A stretch of 50,692 nt of DNA, taken from an uncultured Bacillota bacterium (GTDB lineage Bacteria; Bacillota; Clostridia; Peptostreptococcales; Anaerovoracaceae). The notes beneath the pieces were generated by a model, which was given only the letters and a program-made list of their open reading frames with translations, did not search any database and was not told the DNA's origin. How positions within the stretch are numbered: the first letter of the stretch is position 1; the number at the start of each line of letters is the position of its first letter. The DNA lies in assembly GCA_927441425.1 (NCBI GenBank), contig CAKMKG010000020.1, positions 1 to 50,692 on the forward strand. Reading direction: 5' to 3'. Positions 1-7,591 of the stretch are shown piece after piece. The position numbers and the translations under genes are program-made.

Positions 1-140
1 ACCCGCAGGGCAATGATCATCCCGGCCACGGTCTGGGTATCGCGCGCCGGTTTCAGGTCGATGATGCGCTGGCGGGCAAAACGCCGGATTTCGCCCTCAT
101 ATTCGTCAATCGGGTGGCCGGTGAGGTACAGGCCCAGGGT
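1..140 (-). pseudogene. dnaE fragment 1 (foreign, inverted)
   Basis: Read on the minus strand this encodes a piece of the replicative DNA polymerase III alpha subunit, beginning TLGLYLTGHPIDEYEGEI and ending at MIIALRV. That is the stretch just before the OB-fold of proteobacterial DnaE. It is GC-rich, unlike the AT-rich clostridial sequence that follows, and matches Pseudomonas-type DnaE by recognition. It stops abruptly where the next dnaE piece begins in the opposite orientation. It is a fragment, not a functional gene, and most likely a chimeric contig end. Confidence 0.8.
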
Positions 141-325
141 AATGAAGAACAAAAAGGGCGACAAGATGGGTTTCATCACCCTCGACGACCGCTCCGGGCG
201 TATCGAAGCGTCGCTGTTTGCCGATGCGTTCCATTCCGCGCAGTCGCTGTTGCAGACCGACGCGATGGTGGTGGTGGAGGGCGAGGTCAGCAACGATGAC
301 TTCTCCGGCGGCCTGCGCCTGCGGA
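139..325 (+). pseudogene. dnaE fragment 2 (foreign, OB-fold region)
   Basis: On the plus strand this encodes VMKNKKGDKMGFITLDD followed by SGRIEASLF and ending around DDFSGGLRLR, the OB-fold of a proteobacterial DnaE. In an intact dnaE it directly follows fragment 1 in the same orientation, but here the two are head to head, sharing only the bases gt at 139-140. No start codon or ribosome site belongs to it. The longer reading frame from base 13 is an artefact of the fusion. Confidence 0.8.
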
Positions 326-381
326 TCAGGCCATCGAGGGTACGTTTGTTGATGCGCTTGAGGTCGACCCGGGCGCAGAAG
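321..381 (-). pseudogene. dnaE fragment 3 (foreign, inverted)
   Basis: Minus-strand reading gives FCARVDLKRINKRTLDGLI, a DnaE segment that in the intact protein lies several tens of residues upstream of fragment 1. It is fused to fragment 2 over about five shared bases (ctgcg). Three dnaE pieces in shuffled order and alternating orientation within 380 bases indicate template switching or misassembly, not gene decay. Confidence 0.65.
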
Positions 382-385
382 TTTC

Positions 386-640
386 TGGACTTGGGGAACG
401 AGCATTGGGTAGCGGTAGGCTAACCAGCTGTAGGGAGAGGTGAGCAATAACGACCTGAGAAACAACCAGAATAATAACAATAATCGATAACAAGAACCAA
501 TCGAAAGCGTTATTATTCAATCCAAAAAAACTTGAGGTAGTGCAAACTACTTCTTGTTTTTTTATTCAATAGGAAATATTTATTCATTAGAAGTGGCGTA
601 GTCACACTCAATATTTAAAAATTTAGGAAAAGGGAGTAAT
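386..640. other. junction and upstream region, no gene seen
   Basis: Composition changes from GC-rich to AT-rich between about 385 and 480. I cannot place the exact junction between foreign and clostridial DNA. A 64-codon minus-strand frame at 326-520 starts with a plausible hydrophobic helix but runs into the foreign piece and has no ribosome site. From about 520 the sequence is AT-rich leader DNA for the amidohydrolase gene, which has an aaagggag ribosome site just before base 641. Confidence 0.5.
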
Positions 641-1846
641 ATGATTTTAATAAAAAACGGCAGGATACTGACAATGAAGGGAACGGTCCATGAGCGGGGC
701 AGCCTGCTGATTAAGGATAAGAAGATTTATCAAATTGATCAAGAGCTCGACGTGGGGCTTTCCGAGGTTTCCGAAATGATTGACGCTACGGATTGCTGGG
801 TGATGCCGGGTCTGATCGATGCCCATTGTCACATCGGAATCACGGAAGAAAAAAAGGGATTTGAGGGGGATGACTGCAACGAAACCAAAGATCCTATCAC
901 GCCCTATATCCGAGGTCTGGATGCGATTAATCCAATGGATTCGGCATTTCATAACGCCATCAGCGCGGGAATCACCTCCATGATGGTCGGACCCGGCAGT
1001 TCAAATGTGGTGGGAGGACAATTTGCCTTTATTAAAGCCGACGGCCGCTGTATCGATGATATGGTTGTCATGGAACCTGCGGCTATGAAGACAGGTTTTG
1101 GAGAAAATCCCAAAAGCAATTACAATGAACTGAAAATGATTCCTACCACCAGAATGACCGTAGCGGCCATGCTGCGAGAAGAATTATACCGCGCGAAAGA
1201 ATATCTTGCTGAAATAGAAAAAGCCGGGAAGCGTGGAGACGAATACAAAGCGGAGTTTAAAAAGGAATGCTGGTTGCCGGTACTAAGGAAGGAGATTCCG
1301 ATCAAAGCCCATGTCCATAGAGCGGATGACATCCTGACGGCGATCCGAATCGCAAAAGAATTTGATCTGGATATGACGCTGGATCACTGTACCGAAGGCC
1401 ATTTGATCGCAAAAGAAATCAAGGCATCCGGTTTTCCGGCCATCATAGGACCGACGCTTGCTTCCCGAAACAAGATTGAGATCCAGAATATGGATTTCAA
1501 AACACCGGGAATTTTGCATAAGAATGGGGTCAAAGTAGCAATCTGCACGGACCATCCTGTATCAAGAATTCAATACCTGCCGATTTGTGCGGGGTTAGCC
1601 GCGAAAGAAGGCCTTGGGATTGATGAGGGACTGAAGGCGATTACAATCAATCCGGCAGAAATCTGTAGGGTGTCAAATCGTGTGGGTAGTCTGGAGGTTG
1701 GTAAGGATGCGGACATCGCAATTTTTGACGGCAATCCTATGGAGGTTTTCACCAAGACATTATTCACCATAATCAACGGAGAGGTCATCTATCGTGCCGA
1801 AGAACATCGCATTAGCAATGCGAAAAGAGAAAACAGCCTGAAATAA
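641..1846 (+). CDS. amidohydrolase (imidazolonepropionase/dihydroorotase-like)
   Basis: Metal-dependent hydrolase of the amidohydrolase superfamily, probably cytosolic, 401 residues. Visible motifs are the N-terminal beta-sandwich start (ILIKNGRILTM), the first metal pair in GLIDAHCHIG (H62, H64), further histidines in KAHVHRADD (H224, H226) and LDHCTEGH (H249), and the catalytic aspartate in ICTDHPV (D304). The end SLEVGKDADIAIFDGNP is the usual superfamily C-terminus. All metal positions are intact, so it should be active. The substrate cannot be told from sequence; cyclic amides or imino compounds are typical of the nearest families. It starts with ATG seven bases after an aaagggag ribosome site and ends before a hairpin shared with the convergent catalase-like gene. 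Confidence 0.85.
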   Translation: MILIKNGRILTMKGTVHERGSLLIKDKKIYQIDQELDVGLSEVSEMIDATDCWVMPGLIDAHCHIGITEEKKGFEGDDCNETKDPITPYIRGLDAINPMDSAFHNAISAGITSMMVGPGSSNVVGGQFAFIKADGRCIDDMVVMEPAAMKTGFGENPKSNYNELKMIPTTRMTVAAMLREELYRAKEYLAEIEKAGKRGDEYKAEFKKECWLPVLRKEIPIKAHVHRADDILTAIRIAKEFDLDMTLDHCTEGHLIAKEIKASGFPAIIGPTLASRNKIEIQNMDFKTPGILHKNGVKVAICTDHPVSRIQYLPICAGLAAKEGLGIDEGLKAITINPAEICRVSNRVGSLEVGKDADIAIFDGNPMEVFTKTLFTIINGEVIYRAEEHRISNAKRENSLK

Positions 1847-1848
1847 AA

Positions 1849-1875
1849 ATGGCTATGCCGGAAAATCATAGCCAT
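1849..1875 (-). terminator. terminator between convergent genes
   Basis: Perfect 9-bp stem atggctatg/catagccat with a 9-base loop. On the minus strand it is followed by tttttattt, so it best terminates the manganese-catalase-like gene; it also sits just after the stop of the plus-strand amidohydrolase. Confidence 0.75.
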
Positions 1876-1881
1876 CGCAAT

Positions 1882-2553
1882 TTAATTGTTGAAGCTGGGT
1901 GGATTTACATGGGTGTTTTTCCTCATTGCATCACTGCCTGACGGTGTTGAAAGATTAAAATATAATCTGGAATCTTCGGTAACACCAAAATCCTTATTGG
2001 ATCCGGTATCCTGCACTTTATTAAAGGCCTCCCGGAACAGAGCATTGTGTGCCTCCTCACGGTTGAGCAGAAAGTCAATGGTCTCCTTGACATACTTATC
2101 ATTAATTTGTCTGTACAGATATTCATAGACGACCTTTGCTCTTTGTTCGGAAGCGATATTGGACAAAAGATCGGCGCATAAGTCACCGGTTACTGTAACG
2201 TAGTCAGCCGTCCAGGAATACCCGGAAGCATTGATCAGACCGGGGCTCAATCCTGTCAGCACACTGGACTCTATTTCTCCGACGCCAATCATTTCATAAT
2301 CGACATCATGTCCGTTCAACATATTAATTGTTGTTGCAACCATTTCCATGTGAGAAAGCTCTTCTGCTCCAATATCTAGGAACAAATCTTTGATTTCCGG
2401 GTCCTTCACACGAAAACTCTGAGAAATGTACTGCATTGCAGCCTTTAATTCTCCGTTGCCTCCGCCTAACTGCTCCTGCAGCAAAACGGCATACTGAGGC
2501 TTAGTTTTTTCTATTCTTACCGGATGTAACAATTGCTTTTCATGTCGAAACAT
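1882..2553 (-). CDS. manganese-catalase-like (CotJC-type) protein
   Basis: A 223-residue four-helix ferritin-like protein of the manganese catalase/CotJC family, which degrades hydrogen peroxide with a di-manganese centre or forms part of spore coats. Candidate metal ligands are visible: E35 in NGELKAAMQY, E64/E65 and H68 in GAEELSHME, E136 in ASEQRAK, and E166/E167 with H169 in NREEAHN. All are conserved, so a dimetal site is expected. It begins MFRHEKQLLHPVRI, very like the CotJC start MWTYEKKLQYPVKI in this same window, so it is a paralogue of the split cotJC. The ribosome site is aaggagga. It is a single gene convergent with the amidohydrolase. Coat protein versus vegetative catalase cannot be decided from sequence. 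Confidence 0.85.
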   Translation of the reverse strand: MFRHEKQLLHPVRIEKTKPQYAVLLQEQLGGGNGELKAAMQYISQSFRVKDPEIKDLFLDIGAEELSHMEMVATTINMLNGHDVDYEMIGVGEIESSVLTGLSPGLINASGYSWTADYVTVTGDLCADLLSNIASEQRAKVVYEYLYRQINDKYVKETIDFLLNREEAHNALFREAFNKVQDTGSNKDFGVTEDSRLYFNLSTPSGSDAMRKNTHVNPPSFNN

Positions 2554-2744
2554 TATATTCCTCCTTCCCTAAGTTTTTTTAGTATGCGCAAAATGTAGGA
2601 TTTCTATGTTGTAAGAAAAAATAATTATTACAACGTAAATTACCGGTTGAATTGGTAAATTTTATGATATAATGGACGCTGGGGATGAAACGCAGCGCTG
2701 CTGCAAAGAACGCTGGGGTATCTATTTGAAAGGGATTAGGGAGA

Positions 2745-3362
2745 ATGATTAAGCAGGTTTTTTTGTTATTTTTGACTACAGCATTGATGTTAGCCGCATG
2801 TACTCCAGACCAGCAGTATAAAGCAGCCTATGAGGGAGACTTAGCAGAGAAGGGGTCCGAGGAATATGCTCTCATTTATTCGAATATAGTCTCTGATGAA
2901 TCAGAGAAAGCAGCACGAGTTGTCGGAAAAATTGAAGGGGTACCTATAACCGCGAAGGAATTGGAGCTGGAAGCGCTTAGTGTTCAGGTCATCGGATCGG
3001 AGAATGTGTACGCCGAGGCTTGGAACCGTTTGGAAATATATATCGAGGCAAAACAGATCGCAGACAGATATGGGATCTCGGTGGATGAAGACGCCATGAA
3101 GCAAACCAATCAAAACAGAAAGTGGATAGAAGAAGAGAAAAATCAACAGGCAACAATCTATATTCATGATCTGTGTAAAGCCTACAGCATGTCCATGGAT
3201 GATTTTTGGGACATGCAGCTGGAACTTATGAAACGGCAGTTATTGACGAGTAGAGTAAAGCAATATCTGAAAAAACATAATCTGCCGGAGATGAATAACC
3301 TCTGGATTGATAGTGAGATTACCGATAAGGAGTACATAGAAAAAACAAAAGGGTTCAAGTGA
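2745..3362 (+). CDS. putative lipoprotein with SurA-N-like domain
   Basis: A 205-residue protein with a type II signal peptide (LFLTTALMLAACTPD, lipobox LAAC with Cys19), so it is probably anchored to the outer face of the membrane. The body from about residue 65 (ARVVGKIEGVPITAKELELEAL) resembles the N-terminal segment of SurA/PrsA-type foldases, where a strand is followed by helices around the phrase 'I.TA.EL'. No PPIase domain follows, so it is a chaperone-like module at most. A hairpin terminator follows directly. It stands alone between two minus-strand genes. Function is not established. Confidence 0.6.
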   Translation: MIKQVFLLFLTTALMLAACTPDQQYKAAYEGDLAEKGSEEYALIYSNIVSDESEKAARVVGKIEGVPITAKELELEALSVQVIGSENVYAEAWNRLEIYIEAKQIADRYGISVDEDAMKQTNQNRKWIEEEKNQQATIYIHDLCKAYSMSMDDFWDMQLELMKRQLLTSRVKQYLKKHNLPEMNNLWIDSEITDKEYIEKTKGFK

Positions 3363-3398
3363 GATCCCAGTTTAATACGATCGAAGATAAAAGAAGAG

Positions 3399-3427
3399 AG
3401 CCGGCATGAAAATGCCGGCTTATTTTC
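3399..3427 (+). terminator. rho-independent terminator
   Basis: Nine-base-pair stem agccggcat/atgccggct with a four-base loop, followed by tattttctg. It terminates the lipoprotein gene and may work in reverse for the convergent amidohydrolase-family gene. Confidence 0.8.
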
Positions 3428-3431
3428 TGCA

Positions 3432-4853
3432 TTAATACTGCTGCATAGTCAGCATGGAATACCATTGTGATCTGTCGTCCTCTTCTGCATCGTAGACGAT
3501 TTTGCCGTCGATTACGGTCATGGCAGCCTGTATTTTTTTGAAGGCAGCCATAGATCCAGCTTCCAATGGATTTTCATCAAAAATGACAAAGTCTGCATGC
3601 TTGCCCTTTTCAATCGATCCAAAGCCGCTATCGAGGCCGAGCTGTATCGCGGCATTGATCGTCAGCATATCAACAGCTTCCTCTATGTTCGCGGCATGCT
3701 CGATGCAGCGCCAGCTATCACCGGAAAGGCCTCCCGTCGGGCTCGTTTCAATGATGTTCAAATAGCAGCAGGTATTCGTCAATTCCTCCGGATCGGAGAC
3801 CGGATCGTGGGCAAGGATCAGCGTATTCTTTTTATACCCCGCTGACCTTATCGCGCTCATGGCATCCAAAGCCTCAGCGACTGCTGCTGCTCCCAATGCA
3901 TCAATATGGACGTGAAAACCCTTGTCGCCGGCTTCCATGCAAAGATCGCGAAGAGACTCGCCGGAGATGGACAGCGCTTCCTCAGAGCCTTCCACCAAAA
4001 GCTTCAGGGTTTTAAAGTTGACATAGCCGTTCAATTCCGCGCAGTTTGTTCTAAACTGGGAGAGCTTGTACATAACAGCCTTTGGATTGACGTCATGGTT
4101 TATGAGCAGGGATCCGTGAAACCGATGTTTCATCATCCCTTCCTGATACAGATGCACCATCATATTCTGATAAAGGGAGGCAAAGAGGTCAGGTGCTCCA
4201 CAATCAAACACCGAGGTAAAGCCTCTTTCGCAATAGTTACCCATACTGTCTGGAATGGCTTCGGGAACCGTACTTAAGTCGATGGGTTCAAGAATCCCCA
4301 GAATATAGGAGAGGGTAACCGCTTGGATTTCATCCTCTTCCGCAGCAGCCCGAACGAGCTCCATCGCTGTTGTATTGACGAAGCAATGAAAGCCACTTTT
4401 TCCAAGGACGACGACAGGTTTGTCCTTGCAGGTTTTATCAAGAAGTTCTCTGACCTGCTCTGGATCAAAGCCATTTAGGATCGCTTCATCATAACCAAAT
4501 GCAAAAATGATTTCAGCAGCTTCATTTGCAGCAGCATATTCGGAAATCTGGTTCAGCGTATCCGCCAGGTCTCCGACCTGTAGGAATAGGCAGGAATCCT
4601 GATAGGCTTGCAAAACCGGATGTCCGCAGGTATCAATATAACCCGGAAGCATGAATTTCCCATCCAAATCGATCACCTCGGTATGCTTTCCCTCCAATTC
4701 GCTCAAATCCTCGTAATCACCGACGGCGAGAATTTGTCCATCCTTGCATGCGACGGCCTCTGCCCAAGGCAATTCTGAATTCTGGGTAAAAATATTACCT
4801 CCCATAAAAATAGCGTCTGCTGTTTCATTCTTCTTAAAAAACCCAAAAGCCAT
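3432..4853 (-). CDS. amidohydrolase family 3 (YtcJ-like), altered metal site
   Basis: A 473-residue member of the YtcJ-like amidohydrolase group, whose members hydrolyse amides and N-formyl compounds. Fold markers are present: ADAIFMGGNIFT at the start, LPGYID near residue 70, GFHVHIDALG in the middle, and GSIEKGKHADFVIFDENPL at the end. The first metal motif, normally D-x-H-x-H, reads D74-T-C76-G-H78, so one histidine is cysteine. The late aspartate motif usually written GSD-P is not recognisable (the region reads GLSGDSW). It is also shorter than typical YtcJ proteins (about 530 residues). Either metal binding is unusual or the protein is no longer a hydrolase. It has its own ribosome site (aggga) and transcribes away from the ROK gene. 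Confidence 0.75.
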   Translation of the reverse strand: MAFGFFKKNETADAIFMGGNIFTQNSELPWAEAVACKDGQILAVGDYEDLSELEGKHTEVIDLDGKFMLPGYIDTCGHPVLQAYQDSCLFLQVGDLADTLNQISEYAAANEAAEIIFAFGYDEAILNGFDPEQVRELLDKTCKDKPVVVLGKSGFHCFVNTTAMELVRAAAEEDEIQAVTLSYILGILEPIDLSTVPEAIPDSMGNYCERGFTSVFDCGAPDLFASLYQNMMVHLYQEGMMKHRFHGSLLINHDVNPKAVMYKLSQFRTNCAELNGYVNFKTLKLLVEGSEEALSISGESLRDLCMEAGDKGFHVHIDALGAAAVAEALDAMSAIRSAGYKKNTLILAHDPVSDPEELTNTCCYLNIIETSPTGGLSGDSWRCIEHAANIEEAVDMLTINAAIQLGLDSGFGSIEKGKHADFVIFDENPLEAGSMAAFKKIQAAMTVIDGKIVYDAEEDDRSQWYSMLTMQQY

Positions 4854-4934
4854 ACTATCCCTCCCTATGAATCAAGATACTTTATTCTAGCATGAATATA
4901 GAAAAGTGAAAAGAAAGATTAAAAAAATTGCCCC

Positions 4935-4997
4935 TTGTATTTCTGGGAAAGGGGGATTATAATAAGGTAACTGTTTTATAAAAGTATTTTATAAAAC
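4935..4997 (+). promoter_or_regulatory. promoter and operator of the ROK repressor
   Basis: TTGTAT (4935-4940), a 17-bp spacer and TATAAT (4958-4963) form a sigma-A promoter. Just downstream, 4973-4997 is a perfect dyad: gttttataaaa, a 3-bp centre gta, then ttttataaaac. Its place after the -10 box and its likeness to the dyad ahead of the sugar-binding-protein gene suggest self-repression by the ROK protein. Confidence 0.65.
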
Positions 4998-5033
4998 TAA
5001 TAGCGAATTTTTGACCCGGAAAGAGACATTGAT

Positions 5034-6161
5034 ATGAAAAGAACGACTTCAACAACAACGGACTTAAAACTGATTAACCGGAATAAGGTCTACCGATATA
5101 TTTTTGAAAATGATAAAGTAGCCAAACAGGATCTTGTTCGTGCACTTGGACTGAGCTTGCCGACGGTGAGTCAGAATCTGACGGAGCTTTTTGATCTGGG
5201 ATTACTGCGCTATGCTGGTAAATTTGAATCCAGCGGTGGCCGAAAAGCAAAAAAAATCTCCGTGATCCCTGACGCCAGAATGGTGATTGGTGTAGAAATA
5301 AAAATGGACCATATCAATATCGTGGCCATTGACCTGAGAGCCAATACCCACCCCAGCGTACGGGTAGACCATGATTTTGAGGCTAGTGACAATTACGGAA
5401 AATTCCTCGCAGGTGAAATTGAAAATTACATCCATGCAAAAACAATCAATCGTGAAATCATACTGGGAGTGGGAATTTCTATTCCGGGTGTGCTGAGTGA
5501 CGATAAAAGGAATCTCATCAATGCGCCAACCTTAAAAGCGAAGCAGGTTCCTATTGAAGCGCTGACAAAGTATATTTCCCACAAAACATTCATTGAGAAC
5601 GATGCCAACGCCGGCGGATTTGCGGAATTGCACAGCAGAAAGGACTTGACCGCTTTGGCGTTTTTGAGTGTATCGGAAGGGGTGGGCGGGTCTTTCGCAT
5701 TTAACGGCGTCCTGTACAACGGAATGAATAACCGTGGTGCCGAGTTCGGGCATATGATGGTCGTAAATGGAGGGAAGCAGTGCGCCTGTGGTAAATTCGG
5801 CTGTTTGGAAGCATATATTTCCACTTCGGTTTTAACCTGCGGAAAGGATCGCCGAGTGGAGACCTTCTTTGAGAGACTTAAGGAGGGAGACGCTTCTTGT
5901 CTCGCGATATGGGAAGAATATCTGACCTTTTTATGCATGGGAATCAATAATATCAGAACCATCGTTGATTGTGACGTGATTCTTGGAGGAGCACTGGCGA
6001 GATATCTGGGAGACTATTTCCAAGATATAAAAAATCGGATTGAACGGATCGCAGTTTTCGACTGTAATGCAGATTACCTGCAGCTAAGTAATTATACTTG
6101 CAATGCAAGCGCCATTGGAACTGCGCTCCGTTTTGCAGACGATTTTATAAAAACAGTATAA
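5034..6161 (+). CDS. xylR: ROK-family xylose repressor (XylR-like)
   Basis: A 375-residue ROK transcription regulator. Residues 12-60 form a winged helix-turn-helix (KQDLVRALGLSLPTVSQNL). The rest is the ROK sugar-kinase fold: GVGISIPGV near 145, ENDANAGG at 188, and the zinc motif H240...C250-A-C252-G-K-F-G-C257-L-E. Xylose-binding ROK repressors have this two-part build and the zinc site. It lies directly ahead of a pentose transporter and xylA-xylB, which makes xylose or a related sugar the likely inducer. The upstream perfect dyad at 4973-4997 is a likely self-operator. It ends in a strong terminator, so it is a single-gene unit. Assignment to xylose rests on context. Confidence 0.85.
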   Translation: MKRTTSTTTDLKLINRNKVYRYIFENDKVAKQDLVRALGLSLPTVSQNLTELFDLGLLRYAGKFESSGGRKAKKISVIPDARMVIGVEIKMDHINIVAIDLRANTHPSVRVDHDFEASDNYGKFLAGEIENYIHAKTINREIILGVGISIPGVLSDDKRNLINAPTLKAKQVPIEALTKYISHKTFIENDANAGGFAELHSRKDLTALAFLSVSEGVGGSFAFNGVLYNGMNNRGAEFGHMMVVNGGKQCACGKFGCLEAYISTSVLTCGKDRRVETFFERLKEGDASCLAIWEEYLTFLCMGINNIRTIVDCDVILGGALARYLGDYFQDIKNRIERIAVFDCNADYLQLSNYTCNASAIGTALRFADDFIKTV

Positions 6162-6179
6162 AGAATGAAGCATAGAAAA

Positions 6180-6212
6180 GGCCGGAGGAGAAATCACTCC
6201 GGCTTTTATTAT
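6180..6212 (+). terminator. terminator after xylR
   Basis: GC-rich stem gccggag/ctccggc with a short A-rich loop followed by ttttattattt, directly behind the repressor gene. Confidence 0.8.
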
Positions 6213-6293
6213 TTCTCCCTTTTAACGAAGGGGATATTGTATATGCTAAAAAAAAGTGATTAAAAAAGTGAAGATGATATTAAAAAAACCATG

Positions 6294-6356
6294 TTGACAT
6301 CCTTTTTTCCGGGTGATATTATTAAGCCAACTTTTAGAAAATAGTTTTTCAAAAGT
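6294..6356 (+). promoter_or_regulatory. promoter and operator of the xylose operon
   Basis: TTGACA (6294-6299), a 17-bp spacer and TATTAT (6317-6322) make a strong sigma-A promoter. Downstream, 6330-6356 is an imperfect dyad: acttttagaaaa, a short centre, and ttttcaaaagt. It shares the TTTTA-n-AAAA / TTTT--AAAA pattern and spacing of the perfect dyad in the xylR promoter, so both are probably bound by XylR. Confidence 0.65.
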
Positions 6357-6395
6357 AATTTAATAAACTGATCAAGAAAGAAAAGGAGAGAAAAA

Positions 6396-7484
6396 ATGAA
6401 AAAACTGATTGCCTTAATTATGGTTCTTGCCCTTGCTCTATCCTTGGTAGCTTGCGGTGGCGGTGGATCAACTGAGCCTGAAGAAGAAGCTGCGGCAATG
6501 ATCGGTGTAAGTATGCCGACTCAAAGCTTACAGCGTTGGAACCAGGACGGAGCAAACATGAAAGCCATGCTTGAAGAAGCCGGTTATCAAGTTGACCTTC
6601 AGTATGGAGGAGACAATGATATTCCGACTCAGGTTGCCCAGATTGAAAACATGATCACACAAGGCTGCAAGGTTCTTGTAATCGCAGCAATTGACGGATC
6701 CTCTCTGACAGAAGTACTGAAACAGGCGAAAGAACAAGGAATTCCTGTAATTGCCTATGACAGACTTATCATGAACAGTGATGCTGTATCCTATTATGCA
6801 ACATTTGATAACTTCCTCGTTGGTGTTATGCAGGGCGAGTACATAGAAACAGCTTTGGATCTTAAAAATGCAACAGGTCCATTCAACATTGAACTCTTTA
6901 CAGGTGACCCAGCAGACAACAATGCAACCTTCTTCTTCGGCGGTGCAATGAGCATACTGAAGCCTTACATTGACAGTGGCGTTCTGGTAGTACCTTCTGG
7001 ACAGACCACTCAGGCGCAGGTTTCCACTGCAGACTGGAAATCGGAAAATGCACAGACTCGTATGGAAAACCTTATTACTTCCAACGGCTACAGCCCGAAG
7101 GGTGTAAAACTTGATGCGGTATGCTGCTCCAACGACTCAACCGCACTGGGCGTAACCACGGCATTGGTTTCTGTAGGATACACTGCAGCGGATATGCCAA
7201 TCATCACCGGTCAGGACTGCGACAAAGCAAGCACAAAGAACATGATCGCTGGACTCCAGAGTATGTCCGTATTTAAGGATACCCGTACTTTGGCTGACAA
7301 AGTTGTAGGAATGGTAGATGCCATTGTAAAAGGCAGCGAGCCTGATATCAATGACACCGAGACCTATGACAATGGAGTGGGTGTTGTTCCTTCCTACCTC
7401 TGCGCACCAGTTGTAGCGACCATTGATAATTATAAAGAAATACTCCTCGACAGTGGTTACTATACAGAAGCAGACCTCCAGTAA
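6396..7484 (+). CDS. chvE: sugar ABC transporter substrate-binding lipoprotein
   Basis: A 362-residue sugar-binding protein of the ChvE/multiple-monosaccharide type. Residues 1-20 are a lipoprotein signal (ALALSLVACGG, Cys20), so it is tethered outside the membrane. The periplasmic-binding-protein fold is visible in IGVSMPTQSLQRWNQDG, IPVIAYDRLIMNSDAV, and VCCSNDSTALGVTTAL. Family members bind aldoses such as xylose, arabinose and glucose. It is the first gene of the transporter operon, has an aaaggagag ribosome site, and is followed by an intercistronic stem-loop that may keep its mRNA more abundant than that of the membrane components. Xylose specificity is inferred from xylA-xylB downstream. 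Confidence 0.88.
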   Translation: MKKLIALIMVLALALSLVACGGGGSTEPEEEAAAMIGVSMPTQSLQRWNQDGANMKAMLEEAGYQVDLQYGGDNDIPTQVAQIENMITQGCKVLVIAAIDGSSLTEVLKQAKEQGIPVIAYDRLIMNSDAVSYYATFDNFLVGVMQGEYIETALDLKNATGPFNIELFTGDPADNNATFFFGGAMSILKPYIDSGVLVVPSGQTTQAQVSTADWKSENAQTRMENLITSNGYSPKGVKLDAVCCSNDSTALGVTTALVSVGYTAADMPIITGQDCDKASTKNMIAGLQSMSVFKDTRTLADKVVGMVDAIVKGSEPDINDTETYDNGVGVVPSYLCAPVVATIDNYKEILLDSGYYTEADLQ

Positions 7485-7506
7485 AAACGATTATAAACAT
7501 AACTCA

Positions 7507-7535
7507 TTGGTGGGCGGCCGCAAGCCGCCTGCCAA
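7507..7535 (+). promoter_or_regulatory. intercistronic stem-loop
   Basis: ttggtgggcggc and gccgcctgccaa pair around the loop cgcaa with about one or two mismatches. There is only a ttt run after it, so it is more likely a partial attenuator or 3' stabiliser of the binding-protein mRNA than a full terminator. Such stem-loops between binding-protein and ATPase genes are common. Confidence 0.6.
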
Positions 7536-7591
7536 TTTGGATTGAACGACGGCACCCTTCGACATTCGAATTTTAAAAGGGAGGATTTTTC

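Noticed and set aside
1..423. Horizontal transfer of a dnaE gene
   Set aside because: The pieces are shuffled, inverted and lack any complete domain order; a chimera at the contig end explains them better.
326..520. Minus-strand 64-codon frame with a hydrophobic start
   Set aside because: It begins with TTG without a ribosome site and runs across the foreign dnaE junction, so its sequence is chimeric.
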